Assembly (NCBI GenBank): GCA_001796515.1 | Contig: MGMS01000043.1 | Span: 1-55,608 of the forward strand | DNA: 55,608 nt | Direction of reading: 5' to 3' | Source of the DNA: Chloroflexi bacterium RBG_13_51_36 | Lineage (GTDB): Bacteria > Chloroflexota > Dehalococcoidia > GIF9 > AB-539-J10 | Shown: piece after piece, positions 1-11,282 of the stretch | How the letters are laid out: the number at the start of each line of letters is the position of its first letter | Numbering within the stretch: the first letter of the stretch is position 1 | Program-made: the position numbers and the translations under genes | Notes under the pieces: generated by a model | Told to the model about the DNA's origin: nothing | What the model saw: the letters and a program-made list of their open reading frames with translations, nothing else | The model's database searches: none

Positions 1-6
1 CTGATA

Positions 7-384
7 ATGAGCAGAAGGGCAACAAAGCAGAGAGAAGCTGTTCTAAAGATTCTGAAGAATACTCGTTCTCACCCCACGGCCGATCAGATATACGATATGG
101 TGAGAAAAGACATACCTAATATTAGTAAGGGGACTATCTATCGAAACCTTCAAGTGCTGCGTGAAGATGGGGCTATCTCAGAACTGAACCTTAATGGTAC
201 GCTAAGCAGATATGAAGAAAAACAATGTAGACACTATCATTTCCGATGTGAGAAATGTGGACGAGTTTTTGACCTGGACGAGCCGGTGAACACAGAAATC
301 GACAGAAGGGTATCTGCAAGAACTGGCCTGAAGGTTTCATCTCACTATACCGAATTCTGGGGTTTGTGCAAGGACTGCCAATAA
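7..384 (+). CDS. Fur/PerR-family metal- or peroxide-sensing repressor
   Basis: A DNA-binding repressor of the Fur superfamily, 125 residues, slightly shorter than typical PerR (about 140). Residues 1-75 form the winged helix, with the family signature KGTIYRNLQVLREDG. The C-terminal half has the HYHF metal-site segment, a CEKC pair and a terminal CKDC pair, which together make the structural Zn(Cys)4 site of PerR/Fur. The two genes behind it (rubrerythrin, catalase-peroxidase) are classic PerR targets, so peroxide sensing is more likely than iron-uptake control; that is inference. An ATG six bases from the window edge is used; an upstream start cannot be excluded. Confidence 0.9.
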   Translation: MSRRATKQREAVLKILKNTRSHPTADQIYDMVRKDIPNISKGTIYRNLQVLREDGAISELNLNGTLSRYEEKQCRHYHFRCEKCGRVFDLDEPVNTEIDRRVSARTGLKVSSHYTEFWGLCKDCQ

Positions 385-414
385 AGATAAATAATAGATA
401 AGGAGGGATATTTG

Positions 415-993
415 ATGACTAAATCGGTTAAAGGGACCCAGACAGAAAGGAATCTCCTAGCTGCTTTCGCCGGAGAATCGCAGGCAAGGAACAGGTACAC
501 TTTCTTTGCCAGCCAGGCCAGGAAGGAAGGTTATGAGCAGATAGCAAATTTCTTTACAGAAACAGCTGGCAATGAGAAAGAGCATGCTGAGGTCTTCTTC
601 AAGTATCTTACGGGCGGCGACGTGGTAATCACGGCTGCCTACCCTGCCGGTATTATCGGTAACACGCTGACTAATCTTAAGGCAGCTGCGGACGGTGAGA
701 AGATGGAATGGAGCGAGATCTACGCGAACTTTGAAAAGACCGCTCGGGAAGAGGGATTTGAGGATGTAGCAACGTCGTTCAAGGAAATTGCCGAGGTGGA
801 AGAGTTTCACGAGCGACGCTATCGGAAGCTGGCTGCGAATGTGGCTGCCGGTGAAGTATTCAAGAAGAAGACGGTGGTCAAATGGCATTGCACCAACTGT
901 GGTTATATTCACGAGGGTACGGAGGCTCCTAAGGAATGCCCGGCCTGTAAACACGCACAGGCATACTACGAACTTTTAGCGGAAAATTACTGA
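415..993 (+). CDS. Rubrerythrin
   Basis: Non-haem di-iron peroxidase that reduces hydrogen peroxide in anaerobes, cytoplasmic. The N-terminal ferritin-like four-helix domain carries the paired metal motifs (ESQARNRY, EKEHAEVF, and later EVEEFHERRY). The C-terminal rubredoxin domain has CTNCGYIHEG and CPACKHAQAYY for the Fe(Cys)4 centre. Length (192 residues) is normal. ATG at 415 is preferred over the TTG three bases earlier because AAGGAGGG lies eight bases upstream. It follows the PerR-like gene by 30 bases and precedes katG by 40, so the three probably form one peroxide-response operon. Confidence 0.96.
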   Translation: MTKSVKGTQTERNLLAAFAGESQARNRYTFFASQARKEGYEQIANFFTETAGNEKEHAEVFFKYLTGGDVVITAAYPAGIIGNTLTNLKAAADGEKMEWSEIYANFEKTAREEGFEDVATSFKEIAEVEEFHERRYRKLAANVAAGEVFKKKTVVKWHCTNCGYIHEGTEAPKECPACKHAQAYYELLAENY

Positions 994-1018
994 TATTGAG
1001 CGATAAAGCGGATAATGA

Positions 1019-3226
<2,208 letters not shown>

Positions 3227-3352
3227 CATAAACGTCTTCGCGGGCTTCCGAAGAGTATTCTGAACCATGAATCAGATGACCGGGAGACAATAACCGTCAC
3301 AGACTGACGGACGTTTTGAAAGGTCAACGGAGGTCATTAGCGACATACGAGT

Positions 3353-3390
3353 GCGGCGTTTCGACACAATCTGAAACGCCGCTCTTTCTT
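3353..3390 (+). terminator. Rho-independent terminator after katG
   Basis: Perfect 10-bp inverted repeat GCGGCGTTTC / GAAACGCCGC with a 10-base loop, followed by TCTTTCTTTG. It lies about 125 bases after the katG stop and closes the peroxide operon. Confidence 0.85.
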
Positions 3391-3470
3391 TGTCTTCCTG
3401 TTAGCCAGGGCTGGAGTGCACAGAAACCAGGACTATCGGGTCACTTTCCGACGTTTTTTTCGACAAGCTA

Positions 3471-3499
3471 TTGACTAGTCATTATATTCATGTTATCCT
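3471..3499 (+). promoter_or_regulatory. Extended -10 sigma70-type promoter for the DUF5679 gene
   Basis: TTGACT, 17-base spacer, TATCCT, with the TG of an extended -10 element (TGTTATCCT). It sits 33 bases before the ATG of the short downstream gene and just after the katG terminator. Confidence 0.65.
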
Positions 3500-3531
3500 C
3501 AGAAATAAATCTCAAGCACAAGGAGGTTCAA

Positions 3532-3669
3532 ATGCAGGCATATTGTATGAAGTGCAGGAAGAAGAGGGAGATCAAGAATCCAAAGGCCATAAAAATGAAG
3601 AACAAGCGCCCCGCGACTCAGGGTGTTTGCCCTGTGTGCGGCACAAAGGTATTCCGCATAGGCAAGTAG
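3532..3669 (+). CDS. DUF5679 zinc-ribbon microprotein
   Basis: 45 residues, beginning MQAYCMKCRKKREI and ending VCPVCGTKVFRIGK. The two CxxC pairs 27 residues apart (C5/C8 and C33/C36) and the basic middle match the small DUF5679 family, which I know from Chloroflexota and some archaea; its function is unknown. A textbook AAGGAGG lies six bases before the ATG, a strong promoter precedes it and a hairpin follows it, so it is very likely a separately expressed gene. Zinc binding through the four cysteines is inferred. Confidence 0.85.
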   Translation: MQAYCMKCRKKREIKNPKAIKMKNKRPATQGVCPVCGTKVFRIGK

Positions 3670-3684
3670 CTCTGCCAATACTGG

Positions 3685-3713
3685 GATAAGGGTTTCACCG
3701 GGTGGCCCTTATC
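3685..3713 (+). terminator. Hairpin terminator after the DUF5679 gene
   Basis: Inverted repeat GATAAGGG / CCCTTATC (8 bp), 13-base loop, 15 bases after the stop codon, followed by ATATTAATAATAAAA. The tail is A/T-rich but not a run of T, so termination efficiency is uncertain. Confidence 0.5.
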
Positions 3714-4039
3714 ATATTAATAATAAAACCGACTGCCAGTCGGCCAGATGTTTTGGCTTTCTGACACGTCGCTATATCAAGCTGGTGTACTCGAATTCTC
3801 GGGTGTTGACAATTGTATAGATGTGCGCGGGGCTGAAGCCTGAGTCTCCAAAACTACCCTAAAATCATATATTGGGGATGCGGTGATGATAGAGGGACTC
3901 CAGAACGGCGGAAGGAATTCGCCGGTTGCTGGTGCCTTGTATTGAAGGCAATGGTTGGTCCGAACTCTTTCGGGAAAACGAGGCTATGTCCCGGAGTAAT
4001 TAAACGCCGCTTCACAGTTTGGCTGAATGTGTAATTCCG
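3714..4039. other. Gene-free stretch
   Basis: About 325 bases between convergent genes. It holds a short CCGACT/AGTCGG inverted repeat near 3729-3743 and an isolated TTGACA at 3806 without a convincing -10. I see no coding sequence or recognisable RNA. Confidence 0.5.
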
Positions 4040-4606
4040 TCACTTACTCAATTTTTTGATTAGAAAGGCCATATTTTTGCCGAAGTTCCAGGCTGTTTCC
4101 AGTCCCTCTTCATCCTGTTTCACCTCACCTTTTTCCCGGCCGATAGCAACGTTCCAGTAAGTAGAACCGGGAACAAAGAACCCCAGAATCTGAAACCACA
4201 ATGTAAGTTGAGCGAATGTGAAAGTCCTGCCGGAACGTCGCGCCACTACCAATGGCCCTCCAACCTTGCCTTGGAAAGGTTCACCATTCCAGTGTGAGAT
4301 GTAGCCGGCACGCTCCATAAGCGCCTTGATAAGCGACGTAGCCGAGCCATAATATACCGGTGAGGCCAGAATTATACCTTCGGCCTCCTTCATTCTGAGG
4401 TATATCGGAAACAGGTCATCCTTGATAGAGCAAACCTCTTGTTTCTTGCATGCCATACATGCAGTGCACGGTTTTATCTCCAGACCGGCTAAGCGGATAA
4501 GCTCGGTATCCAGCCCTTCTTCGGCAATTGCCTTGAGGGTATGCCTGGTCAACAGTTCTGTGTTGCCGTTCTTTCTTGGACTGCCTACTATCCCTATGAC
4601 TTTCAT
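4040..4606 (-). CDS. Iron-sulfur flavoprotein (Isf-like NADPH-dependent FMN reductase family)
   Basis: Flavodoxin-fold electron carrier, 188 residues. The FMN phosphate loop is GSPRKNGNTELL near the N-terminus; residues 47-59 carry a compact CTACMACKKQEVC (Cx2Cx2Cx5C), the spacing that binds a [4Fe-4S] cluster in archaeal Isf proteins; SPVYYGSAT follows for flavin contact. Such proteins shuttle electrons or reduce oxygen species in anaerobes. It is monocistronic and convergent with the DUF5679 gene. The electron partner is not shown by the sequence. Confidence 0.85.
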   Translation of the reverse strand: MKVIGIVGSPRKNGNTELLTRHTLKAIAEEGLDTELIRLAGLEIKPCTACMACKKQEVCSIKDDLFPIYLRMKEAEGIILASPVYYGSATSLIKALMERAGYISHWNGEPFQGKVGGPLVVARRSGRTFTFAQLTLWFQILGFFVPGSTYWNVAIGREKGEVKQDEEGLETAWNFGKNMAFLIKKLSK

Positions 4607-4890
4607 CTCACACTCCTTAAGCTATTCCGGTTTATGAACCACTCTATAACAATGAGTTGAAATTATAAATCATTCTGCCAAGCCTGAGAAGCAGTCGAGA
4701 GGATACCCAGGGAACCGCAAACGGTTTTGAAAGCAAGAGAACCCTTCCTTACTCGGGCCTAAGTTTCGCAGCGGTCTATGGCCCTGACAGCACCAACGGT
4801 GGATTTGTCGGAAGGTCCACCGGAGGGCGTGGCTCTACGTTATTCCCATGAAACGGCTTCTTTGTCAGTCGACAACCTTGATACGAAAGC

Positions 4891-7800
4891 TTAGGCCTTG
4901 AGTATCTCTTTATGCCTCAGTGCCCGCTCCAACCACGGCCGCATCTTCATATCACGAAACTCTGATATGACGAAGTCAAGATGTTCCAGTGCCTCGGGTC
5001 GCTTCTTGGGATAATGTTCCAGGAGCAGCTCGGCAAGCTGGAGACGTGTGAGGGCCAGCTCTGGACGGAACCTCATGTCTGTGCAGACTTTGATGGCTTC
5101 CTGATAGAATTTGCGGGCATCTTCATATCTACCGAGTAGCGCGGCTGCCCCACCCAGATGGCGGGCCACACAGGTCGGATTGTGCAGGCCCGTTGTCTTG
5201 TACGTGGCACCCACAAACAGGTTCAACAGAATCTCGGCGGCTCGCGTATGATTAGCCAACACCGCCGTCTCCAGCAGGAGTACCAGCGCTCCGAACGCGT
5301 GCCTGGTTCTCTCCGGCTCAGCGGCATAGTGGTCTGCAGCCTCGCCGAGTATAGTCTCGACCTCTTTCCGCTCTCCCCCGCACACCAGATAGTAGGCCCT
5401 TATAAACGCCGGCACAGGCACAGAAAGGCCGACTGCTTGCGCCCACTGCTCCAAACGTCTCAGTCCCTCTGGACCCCAACCAAGATATCCACTCAAGCGA
5501 GGCCCAAAGAAGAGAGCATAGACCCCTGCGACTAGCGGTGCACCCATCTCAGTAGCAAGCCTTAGCACATCATCATGGCATTTTGCCGCTTCCTCAAGCT
5601 GTCCGTCTATGACGTGATAACAGCCACGTAGATACGGCAAATAATACTGACGAGCTGGCATTCCGGCGAACCGTGCCGACTCCATTTCCTGGCGATGGAT
5701 TGCCTCGCCCTCTCTTCGTTCACCCAGCCTGAGGAACGACAGACCTACAGACTCCATTGCATAGGCCATAGAAAAGGGATCAGCTCTATCCCAGACCCGG
5801 ATCATCTCGTTTGCTATCTGCCGTGCCTCTTCGACATATTCCGCAGTGGGCGGACAAAACCACAAATAATCCCCCCCGATGTTACAGAACGCGCTGGCAT
5901 CTCCCAACGTGCGTGCTAGGAGCGCACTTTCGCGGAATAGCGGCCACGCTCCGGCAATATCGCCGGCGGCTATTTTTCTTCCTCCCAGAGCCTGGTTCGC
6001 CCAGGCGCGCTCGATCGTGTTGGGTGAGGCATAACGATCGAATGCTTCGGTCCACCTCATCGCCTCGTCTGTACCGAAGGCGGCGCCCATCCCGGTACCT
6101 GATATGGCAAATGTGGCAAGCAGACAAGCCTGACAGGCACGCCCGGTATCTCCTGCTCCTTCTGCCAGCGCCAGCGCCGCAGGTGCCTCGTTGTCCATGA
6201 TGTGCTGGTACTCATGGTTGTAGAAACGTGCCCAGCCCAGGGCCAGCAAAAGGTCGTAGCGCTTCAGTTTCTCGTCGGGATCGAGTACTTCCTGTACTTT
6301 GAGCGCCTGTTCGAGCAATCTCGCAGCTTCTCCATAGGAGTAAACATCGGTGGCTCTCCTGGCTGCCATCTCCCCGTAGCTGACAGCCTTCTCTAAGTCA
6401 GCTCTATCCGATGAGTAAGAAAAGTGCTCGGCAAGCTCGGCTGCGTGCTGCTCCAGCCTGTTGCTGTATATCTCCTCTAGCGCCCGCGCCACCTGCTGGT
6501 GCAGCCGTATTCGCTTGGGAGCGATTGTCTCCTCATAAAGCGTCTGGCGGAAGAAGGCATGCGCAAAGCGGTAGTTCACCTTCCCCCCTGCCCCCGTCCG
6601 CTCCTCGATTACTGCCGCCTTCCTAGCCTCCTCGAGTGCCCCGAAGATCTCGTCATCACTCAGGCCGGCCACCTTCTGTAGCACCTCCATCCGGAACTCC
6701 CGGCCGATTACGGCGGCTACGGAAAGCACCTTGTTGCACGACTGGCTCAGGCCGGAAAGACGTTTACCGATTACATCCCTCAAGCCATCGGGAATACGCA
6801 TCTCCACCGGCGTATCACTCCTGGCCCGCCACCGTCCTCCCATTCTCTCGATAATGCCTTCTTCGGCCAGGTACCGTACCACCTCCTGCACAAAGAGAGG
6901 GTTGCCTTCCGTCTGGCGGTGCACCGCCTCGGCCAGCCCCCAGGGAACATCCTGTCCGGCAATACCGGACAGCATCCTCCTCACTTCATCGGGATTCAGC
7001 CCCCGGAGCAGGACTCGCCCGAAGTGGGGCAGCCGCCTCAACTCAGCCAGGGCGGCGGAGAGAGGATGTGTTCTGTCAACTTCAATATCGCGGTAGGTGC
7101 CCACCAGCAGCAGTCGCTTATCGCCCAGGTTGCGGGCCACATGCTCCAGCATCTCCAGCGTGCCCCCGTCGGCACTGTGCAGGTCCTCCAGTACTATCAG
7201 TAACGGCTTTGCCACAGCGGCACTACCCAGGAAGTCGCTGACCGCCTGCAAAAGCCGGTATCTCTCTTCCTCCGGGTCTCCCTTGGGCCTGGGCTCTATC
7301 CTTAGCCTCTCCCTGATCTCCGACACGATGCGGGCCACATCCGATGCTCCGGACCCCAGTTCCTCCCTCAGTAGATTGACATCGCAGGTCTGAGCATAAG
7401 TCCTTAACGCCTCCACAAAGGCCAAATAAGGCAGTGACAGCGAACCTTCCTCATAGCAGTGGCCCACCAGCGCCCGGCCGCCTCGCAGGGCAACATAGGT
7501 GGCCAGCTGTTCACAGAGAGCGGTCTTGCCGATGCCCGGCTCACCCACTACCATGGTCAGCGAGCCCTGCCCCGATGTCGCAGCATCAAAGGCCGACTGG
7601 AGCTGGCGTAATTCCGCTTCCCTGCCCACGAATACCCGCCGGTAGAGGGGGTTGTCCGCCAGCGTCTTTGATTGTTCTCTGGACAGCTCTCCGGCTTTCC
7701 CTTCCTCAATAGCTTCCAGCGTCTCCAGCACCTTGCTAGCTGAAGCAGGCCGTTTGTTTGGGTCCTTCTCCAGCAGCCTCATTATGAGTGCCGCCAATGC

Positions 7801-8709
7801 CGGAGGCAGGTCGGGTCGGTGCCAGTTGGGCGACACGGGAGGTGTGTTGATATGCTGTCCGATAACCGCCACCATATCATCACCAGTGAAGGGCGGCCTC
7901 CCAGTTACCATCTCGTAGAGCATTGCCCCCAGTGAATAAAGGTCAGCCTTGGCTGTGGCTTCGCCGCCCATGGCCTGCTCCGGTGGCATGTAGTAATACG
8001 TGCCAACCATCATGCCCTCGTTTGTCAGGCGGGACAGGTCTACCGCCAGTGCCAGGCCAAAATCGCCGACCTTAACCGTCCCATCGCCACTCAGCCAGAC
8101 ATTGCCGGGCTTGATATCCCTGTGGATGACGCCTTTACCGTGGGCACACTCCAGCCCCCGGCAAACGGCTTTGGCAATACCGGCTGCCTGTTCGATGGGC
8201 AGGCGGCGCTCCGGGGTCTTATCGATAAGACTTTCCACGTCCCCGCCGGGCATGAGGGGCAGAACGATATAGGGCTGCCCTTTTTCCTCACCCATATCAT
8301 GTATGGTCATAATGTTGGCATGGTCGCCCAGCCGCCCCATGACCTGGGCTTCCCGGCTGAAGCGCAGGCGAGTGACGTCATCCAGTCTCTCGGTCTTTAT
8401 CAGAGCAAAGGCCACATCACGGTCCAGCACCTTATCATGGACAAGATAGACCTTCTTCTTGCCTCCCTCTCCGAGGAATTTCTTCACCTGATAACGGCCA
8501 TTGGCAAAGGAGGCGGGCATGGCGGAAGGGGAGGGCGTTTCAAGTGCCTGCTGGACCAGAGAGTGGCCGCATCTATTGCAGAACTTGTTATCTTGAGGAT
8601 TCGCATGTTCACATTTAGGGCAAGTCTTCTCGACGATGAATGATTTACCACACTCGCCGCAGAACCCTGCCCCTTCGCGATTCTCGTATCCACACTTGGG
8701 ACACTTCAT
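4891..8709 (-). CDS. Zinc-ribbon Ser/Thr protein kinase fused to an AAA-type signalling ATPase
   Basis: A 1,272-residue soluble signalling protein. Residues 1-50 are two zinc ribbons (CPKC...CGEC, CPKC...CNRC). Residues 73-335 form a Hanks-type kinase: glycine loop GEGGKKKVYLV, Lys105, HRDIKPGN at 196, DFG at 216, PPE at 243. From residue 360 comes an orc1/MalT-like ATPase with Walker A GEPGIGKT (389) and Walker B LLIVLED (503). The remaining 500 or so residues are helical TPR-like repeats. The start MKCPKCGYEN is chosen over an in-frame start 23 codons upstream because GAGAGGA lies properly before it. PknK-like architecture; the ligand and target are unknown. No DNA-binding domain is visible at the C-terminus. 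Confidence 0.9.
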   Translation of the reverse strand: MKCPKCGYENREGAGFCGECGKSFIVEKTCPKCEHANPQDNKFCNRCGHSLVQQALETPSPSAMPASFANGRYQVKKFLGEGGKKKVYLVHDKVLDRDVAFALIKTERLDDVTRLRFSREAQVMGRLGDHANIMTIHDMGEEKGQPYIVLPLMPGGDVESLIDKTPERRLPIEQAAGIAKAVCRGLECAHGKGVIHRDIKPGNVWLSGDGTVKVGDFGLALAVDLSRLTNEGMMVGTYYYMPPEQAMGGEATAKADLYSLGAMLYEMVTGRPPFTGDDMVAVIGQHINTPPVSPNWHRPDLPPALAALIMRLLEKDPNKRPASASKVLETLEAIEEGKAGELSREQSKTLADNPLYRRVFVGREAELRQLQSAFDAATSGQGSLTMVVGEPGIGKTALCEQLATYVALRGGRALVGHCYEEGSLSLPYLAFVEALRTYAQTCDVNLLREELGSGASDVARIVSEIRERLRIEPRPKGDPEEERYRLLQAVSDFLGSAAVAKPLLIVLEDLHSADGGTLEMLEHVARNLGDKRLLLVGTYRDIEVDRTHPLSAALAELRRLPHFGRVLLRGLNPDEVRRMLSGIAGQDVPWGLAEAVHRQTEGNPLFVQEVVRYLAEEGIIERMGGRWRARSDTPVEMRIPDGLRDVIGKRLSGLSQSCNKVLSVAAVIGREFRMEVLQKVAGLSDDEIFGALEEARKAAVIEERTGAGGKVNYRFAHAFFRQTLYEETIAPKRIRLHQQVARALEEIYSNRLEQHAAELAEHFSYSSDRADLEKAVSYGEMAARRATDVYSYGEAARLLEQALKVQEVLDPDEKLKRYDLLLALGWARFYNHEYQHIMDNEAPAALALAEGAGDTGRACQACLLATFAISGTGMGAAFGTDEAMRWTEAFDRYASPNTIERAWANQALGGRKIAAGDIAGAWPLFRESALLARTLGDASAFCNIGGDYLWFCPPTAEYVEEARQIANEMIRVWDRADPFSMAYAMESVGLSFLRLGERREGEAIHRQEMESARFAGMPARQYYLPYLRGCYHVIDGQLEEAAKCHDDVLRLATEMGAPLVAGVYALFFGPRLSGYLGWGPEGLRRLEQWAQAVGLSVPVPAFIRAYYLVCGGERKEVETILGEAADHYAAEPERTRHAFGALVLLLETAVLANHTRAAEILLNLFVGATYKTTGLHNPTCVARHLGGAAALLGRYEDARKFYQEAIKVCTDMRFRPELALTRLQLAELLLEHYPKKRPEALEHLDFVISEFRDMKMRPWLERALRHKEILKA

Positions 8710-9060
8710 CGGAAATCCTCTCTCACTGAGTTTAACTTTATGACCGCCCCTTGGGAATGTCAAGCCCTTGAGGAGCACATCCTTTGGCGGACTCTGTGAT
8801 GTATCGAATCATCGTTGAACGATAGTGACATTTGTGCAATCGTATGGACAGGTCCGTTTTGGTATTCAAGTGTAGTGTCCAGCGGCGGAGAGCGGGCAGA
8901 GCCCCGAAGGAGGGGGATATCACCCTCACCTGAATCCTCTCCCGTCCAGGGAGAGATGAATGTCAGCCCTCTGTCAGCCAGGTTAGGGCTTTCCCCATTA
9001 CGTCAGGGCGGTTATCCGCGATGTCGTGCGGTGGCGGCGGTCGCACCCCTTTGTCTCTTC
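8710..9060. repeat. Gene-free interval with a low-grade interspersed repeat
   Basis: 350 bases between two minus-strand genes. The part around 8915-8970 (CCCTCACCTGAATCCTCTCCC followed by a GGGAGAG match) has the look of a dispersed bacterial intergenic repeat, with an imperfect inverted repeat CTCTCCC/GGGAGAG. No gene or RNA recognised. Confidence 0.4.
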
Positions 9061-9873
9061 TCACACTGAGTATCTATCCAGTCCGGCATCTTTGATGGAC
9101 TGTTGGACAGTTTGCTTGAGCATGTTCCCGGCACGGTGCATGAGAGTGTCCTGGAACTCCCGGTCCATCGCCATGGTCGCCAGACAGGGGAACTGGTGAT
9201 GCAGAAGCCCTGCTTGCTCCGTGGCCTCTCTGAACCAGATTCCGACGAGATGGTCGGCCACGAACCGCGTGCTACCGCAGGGAGCCTCTCTTTTGACAGT
9301 GACCTTGCCTATTCTGTGCCTGTCGTCTTTGTAGAACTCTATGTCCACGTCGGGTCTGCCGAAGTGCCGGGCGAATTCCCGGATGTAGTGGTTCTGGCTG
9401 TCGTCCTCCGTCAGAGTACAGAAGGGGACCGGATAGACCATATCCACTCCCATGGATTCCAGTTTCTGCTTGATTTGCCTGGCCAGGCCGAAGGGCAGCC
9501 ATGCTCTGTTGTCGGCAGAGGCAACCACTGCCCTGGCCCCACTCTTTTTGACCATGTCGGGAATCATCTGAGCCACTCCGGGGTGCTCGCCGAGGGATAT
9601 GAGCAGGTCGGCCGCCGGCAACTCGCGGGGCAGGAACTCATCAGCGTCGTCTATTATCGCTGGTAGGCCGGCAGGAATGGTCAGGCGATTCACCTCCCAG
9701 TTCGCCGGAGCATGGCGCTTGATATTCTCCGCCATTCTCTCGCCATAATATCCCTGTATAGCTATGAAAATACGCATCGGTCTTCCGGCCTCATCCCTTT
9801 CCGTCTCACCTTCTGAGGAACAACCGTGATGATGGTGGGCCTCCTCGTTCCTGGGAATTTCGAGAGATTTCAT
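9061..9873 (-). CDS. DUF166 family protein
   Basis: 270 residues. After a hydrophilic His-rich leader (HHHHGCSS near residue 13) the body begins MRIFIAIQGYYGERMAENI and continues with features of the DUF166 family, widespread in methanogens and some anaerobic bacteria (ADLLISLGEHPGV, VVASADNRAWLPFGLARQI, YPVPFCTL, EAPCGSTRFVADHLVG). Its biochemical role is not established. The start at 9873 has AGGAGG seven bases upstream, which argues that the leader is translated. It may bind metal through the His cluster (inference). It stands alone between repeats. Confidence 0.75.
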   Translation of the reverse strand: MKSLEIPRNEEAHHHHGCSSEGETERDEAGRPMRIFIAIQGYYGERMAENIKRHAPANWEVNRLTIPAGLPAIIDDADEFLPRELPAADLLISLGEHPGVAQMIPDMVKKSGARAVVASADNRAWLPFGLARQIKQKLESMGVDMVYPVPFCTLTEDDSQNHYIREFARHFGRPDVDIEFYKDDRHRIGKVTVKREAPCGSTRFVADHLVGIWFREATEQAGLLHHQFPCLATMAMDREFQDTLMHRAGNMLKQTVQQSIKDAGLDRYSV

Positions 9874-10112
9874 AGCTTGACCTCCTGCTCAGCGTTCGGC
9901 ATTTCCATTGTAACCGAGTCTATCGGCGCTGTCATTGTGTACTTCCTACCTAAGTAGCGCCTCGCGTCGTCTGAGCCGGATGGCGATTTCATTTCTGCAA
10001 ATCGACAGACGACATGCTCGTCAGGCCCAGGCCGAAAATAGCTTAATCGTCGAGAAGAGCTTGGATTCTTATGACCGTTGTGTGATCTCGGGCCTCTGTG
10101 CAGAAAGGTCGG
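9874..10112. other. Gene-free stretch
   Basis: About 240 bases between two minus-strand genes. Open frames here are short, lack ribosome binding sites and have no family likeness. I see no RNA gene. Confidence 0.4.
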
Positions 10113-10454
10113 CTAAACCAGTGAAAAGACAAACACGAACAGGTTCCAGTAGACGATGGCCGTATAGAACCCCAAAGCTACCACCGCGACCGCATTGACG
10201 AGTCTGGGGTTGGTATTATACTTGATCCATAGAAGCAACGTGGCCAAAAACGCACCTGCTATCTTTATAGCTAGGAACGATTCACTGCCTACAAGGGACA
10301 TCAGGAAAGGGTTCCCTTCCGACCCATATCCGCCTGTGACCAGAAACTGGCTTATCAGACCGTCGGCAACTATTATGCCGAAAAGCACGCACAGAATGTA
10401 CCTGGCGGTCCGGCTTTCAATATGAAGGTACTTGGGAACCTCCGATACTTTCAT
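10113..10454 (-). CDS. DUF5658 small membrane protein
   Basis: 113 residues with a short cytosolic N-terminus and three to four hydrophobic helices (YILCVLFGIIVADGLISQF, FLAIKIAGAFLATLLLW, AVAVVALGFYTAIVYWNLFV). The segment GYGSEGNPFLMSLVG matches the conserved E-x-NP turn of DUF5658 proteins, which are uncharacterised inner-membrane proteins. It sits downstream of a terminator that closes the THEP1 transcript, so it probably has its own promoter. Confidence 0.7.
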   Translation of the reverse strand: MKVSEVPKYLHIESRTARYILCVLFGIIVADGLISQFLVTGGYGSEGNPFLMSLVGSESFLAIKIAGAFLATLLLWIKYNTNPRLVNAVAVVALGFYTAIVYWNLFVFVFSLV

Positions 10455-10480
10455 GTTCGGAACCTATCACGACCCTTCCA

Positions 10481-10510
10481 AAACAAAAAACCGACCATTG
10501 TCAGGTCGGT
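10481..10510 (-). terminator. Rho-independent terminator, minus strand
   Basis: On the minus strand ACCGACC, 7-base loop TGACAAT, GGTCGGT, then TTTTTGTTTTGG. It lies 240 bases after the THEP1 stop, which is far for a simple terminator and hints that something else is transcribed in between. Confidence 0.85.
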
Positions 10511-10707
10511 TTCACTATTGGCTCCCCGCCACCCAAGTGACCATGTACAGGTGACAGTTCAGTGCTTCCTATGCCATCGAAGTATTGCGTTTTTAAGGGC
10601 TCAACAGTATCCGTCGCCCGGAGGTCTGGAAATCACTGGCGACCACCTAATTTTACGTCTCTGCATGCATGGCGGTCAACGTGTACTAACTTAACTTTTC
10701 TTGTCAA
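10511..10707 (-). ncRNA. Possible small structured RNA upstream of a strong terminator
   Basis: A 200-base non-coding interval bounded by a TTGACA (-35-like, minus strand 10702-10707, poor -10) and a strong terminator. Within it GTCGCC can pair with GGCGAC across an 18-19 base loop, and CCGCCA near the 5' end with TGGCGG near the 3' end, giving a closing stem. The segment GAGCCCTTAAAAACGC loosely recalls 6S RNA, but I cannot assign a family. It may equally be an untranslated tail of the THEP1 transcript. Confidence 0.25.
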
Positions 10708-10749
10708 ATCCAACCTGTATATAGGGAAAATTGTTGATAGATGGGATGA

Positions 10750-11280
10750 TTAAGTATTAGTTTGATTGGGGGTTAGCCAGTTCAGGACTCTATTCAGTAC
10801 GTCGGTGCGGTTCTCTCTGGTTACCAGGAGCACCTCAACTTCGGGATGGCGTTTGATTTCGTCGGCGAACGGATGCGGGTTGGTCATGACGGTGCCCAGG
10901 ACTTTCTTCCCGCTGTTTATTGTCTGCGTCACCACTTGCTTGAACCGGGGCGACAGAAGCTCCATCTTGCCAATCTCATCAACGACTATCAGGTCGTTTT
11001 CTTTCAGTGCCTTGAGCAGGGCAGAGACGCCGACTCTGTCCAGAGCATCGGTGTCCACATGGTATTTGCTTACCTGGTAAGGGCTGGAGATGCCGACGTG
11101 GGCTAACACCGCCTCCTTGCCATCAAGGGTGACAATTCTGAACCCCTGCCTTATGCCCCCGGTCCGTATCTCCTCAGTATAGAAGCCACCGCCCCTCACT
11201 TCGGTCCTGGCCAGGACTTCTTTGATGAGAGCAGTCTTACCTGCGCCCGGCCGGCCGGTCAACAGGAGGGCTCTTTTCAT
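10750..11280 (-). CDS. THEP1-family nucleoside-triphosphatase
   Basis: P-loop NTPase of 176 residues that hydrolyses NTPs, as in Aquifex and archaeal THEP1. Walker A is GRPGAGKT at residue 9; Walker B is DLIVVDEIGKMEL near residue 96; GGFYTEEIRTGG and GTVMTNPHPFADEI are family blocks. Its cellular role is unclear; it may act on RNA or nucleotides. The gene begins two bases after the stop of a 30-residue basic peptide, so the pair is probably co-translated. Confidence 0.9.
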   Translation of the reverse strand: MKRALLLTGRPGAGKTALIKEVLARTEVRGGGFYTEEIRTGGIRQGFRIVTLDGKEAVLAHVGISSPYQVSKYHVDTDALDRVGVSALLKALKENDLIVVDEIGKMELLSPRFKQVVTQTINSGKKVLGTVMTNPHPFADEIKRHPEVEVLLVTRENRTDVLNRVLNWLTPNQTNT

Positions 11281-11282
11281 TG

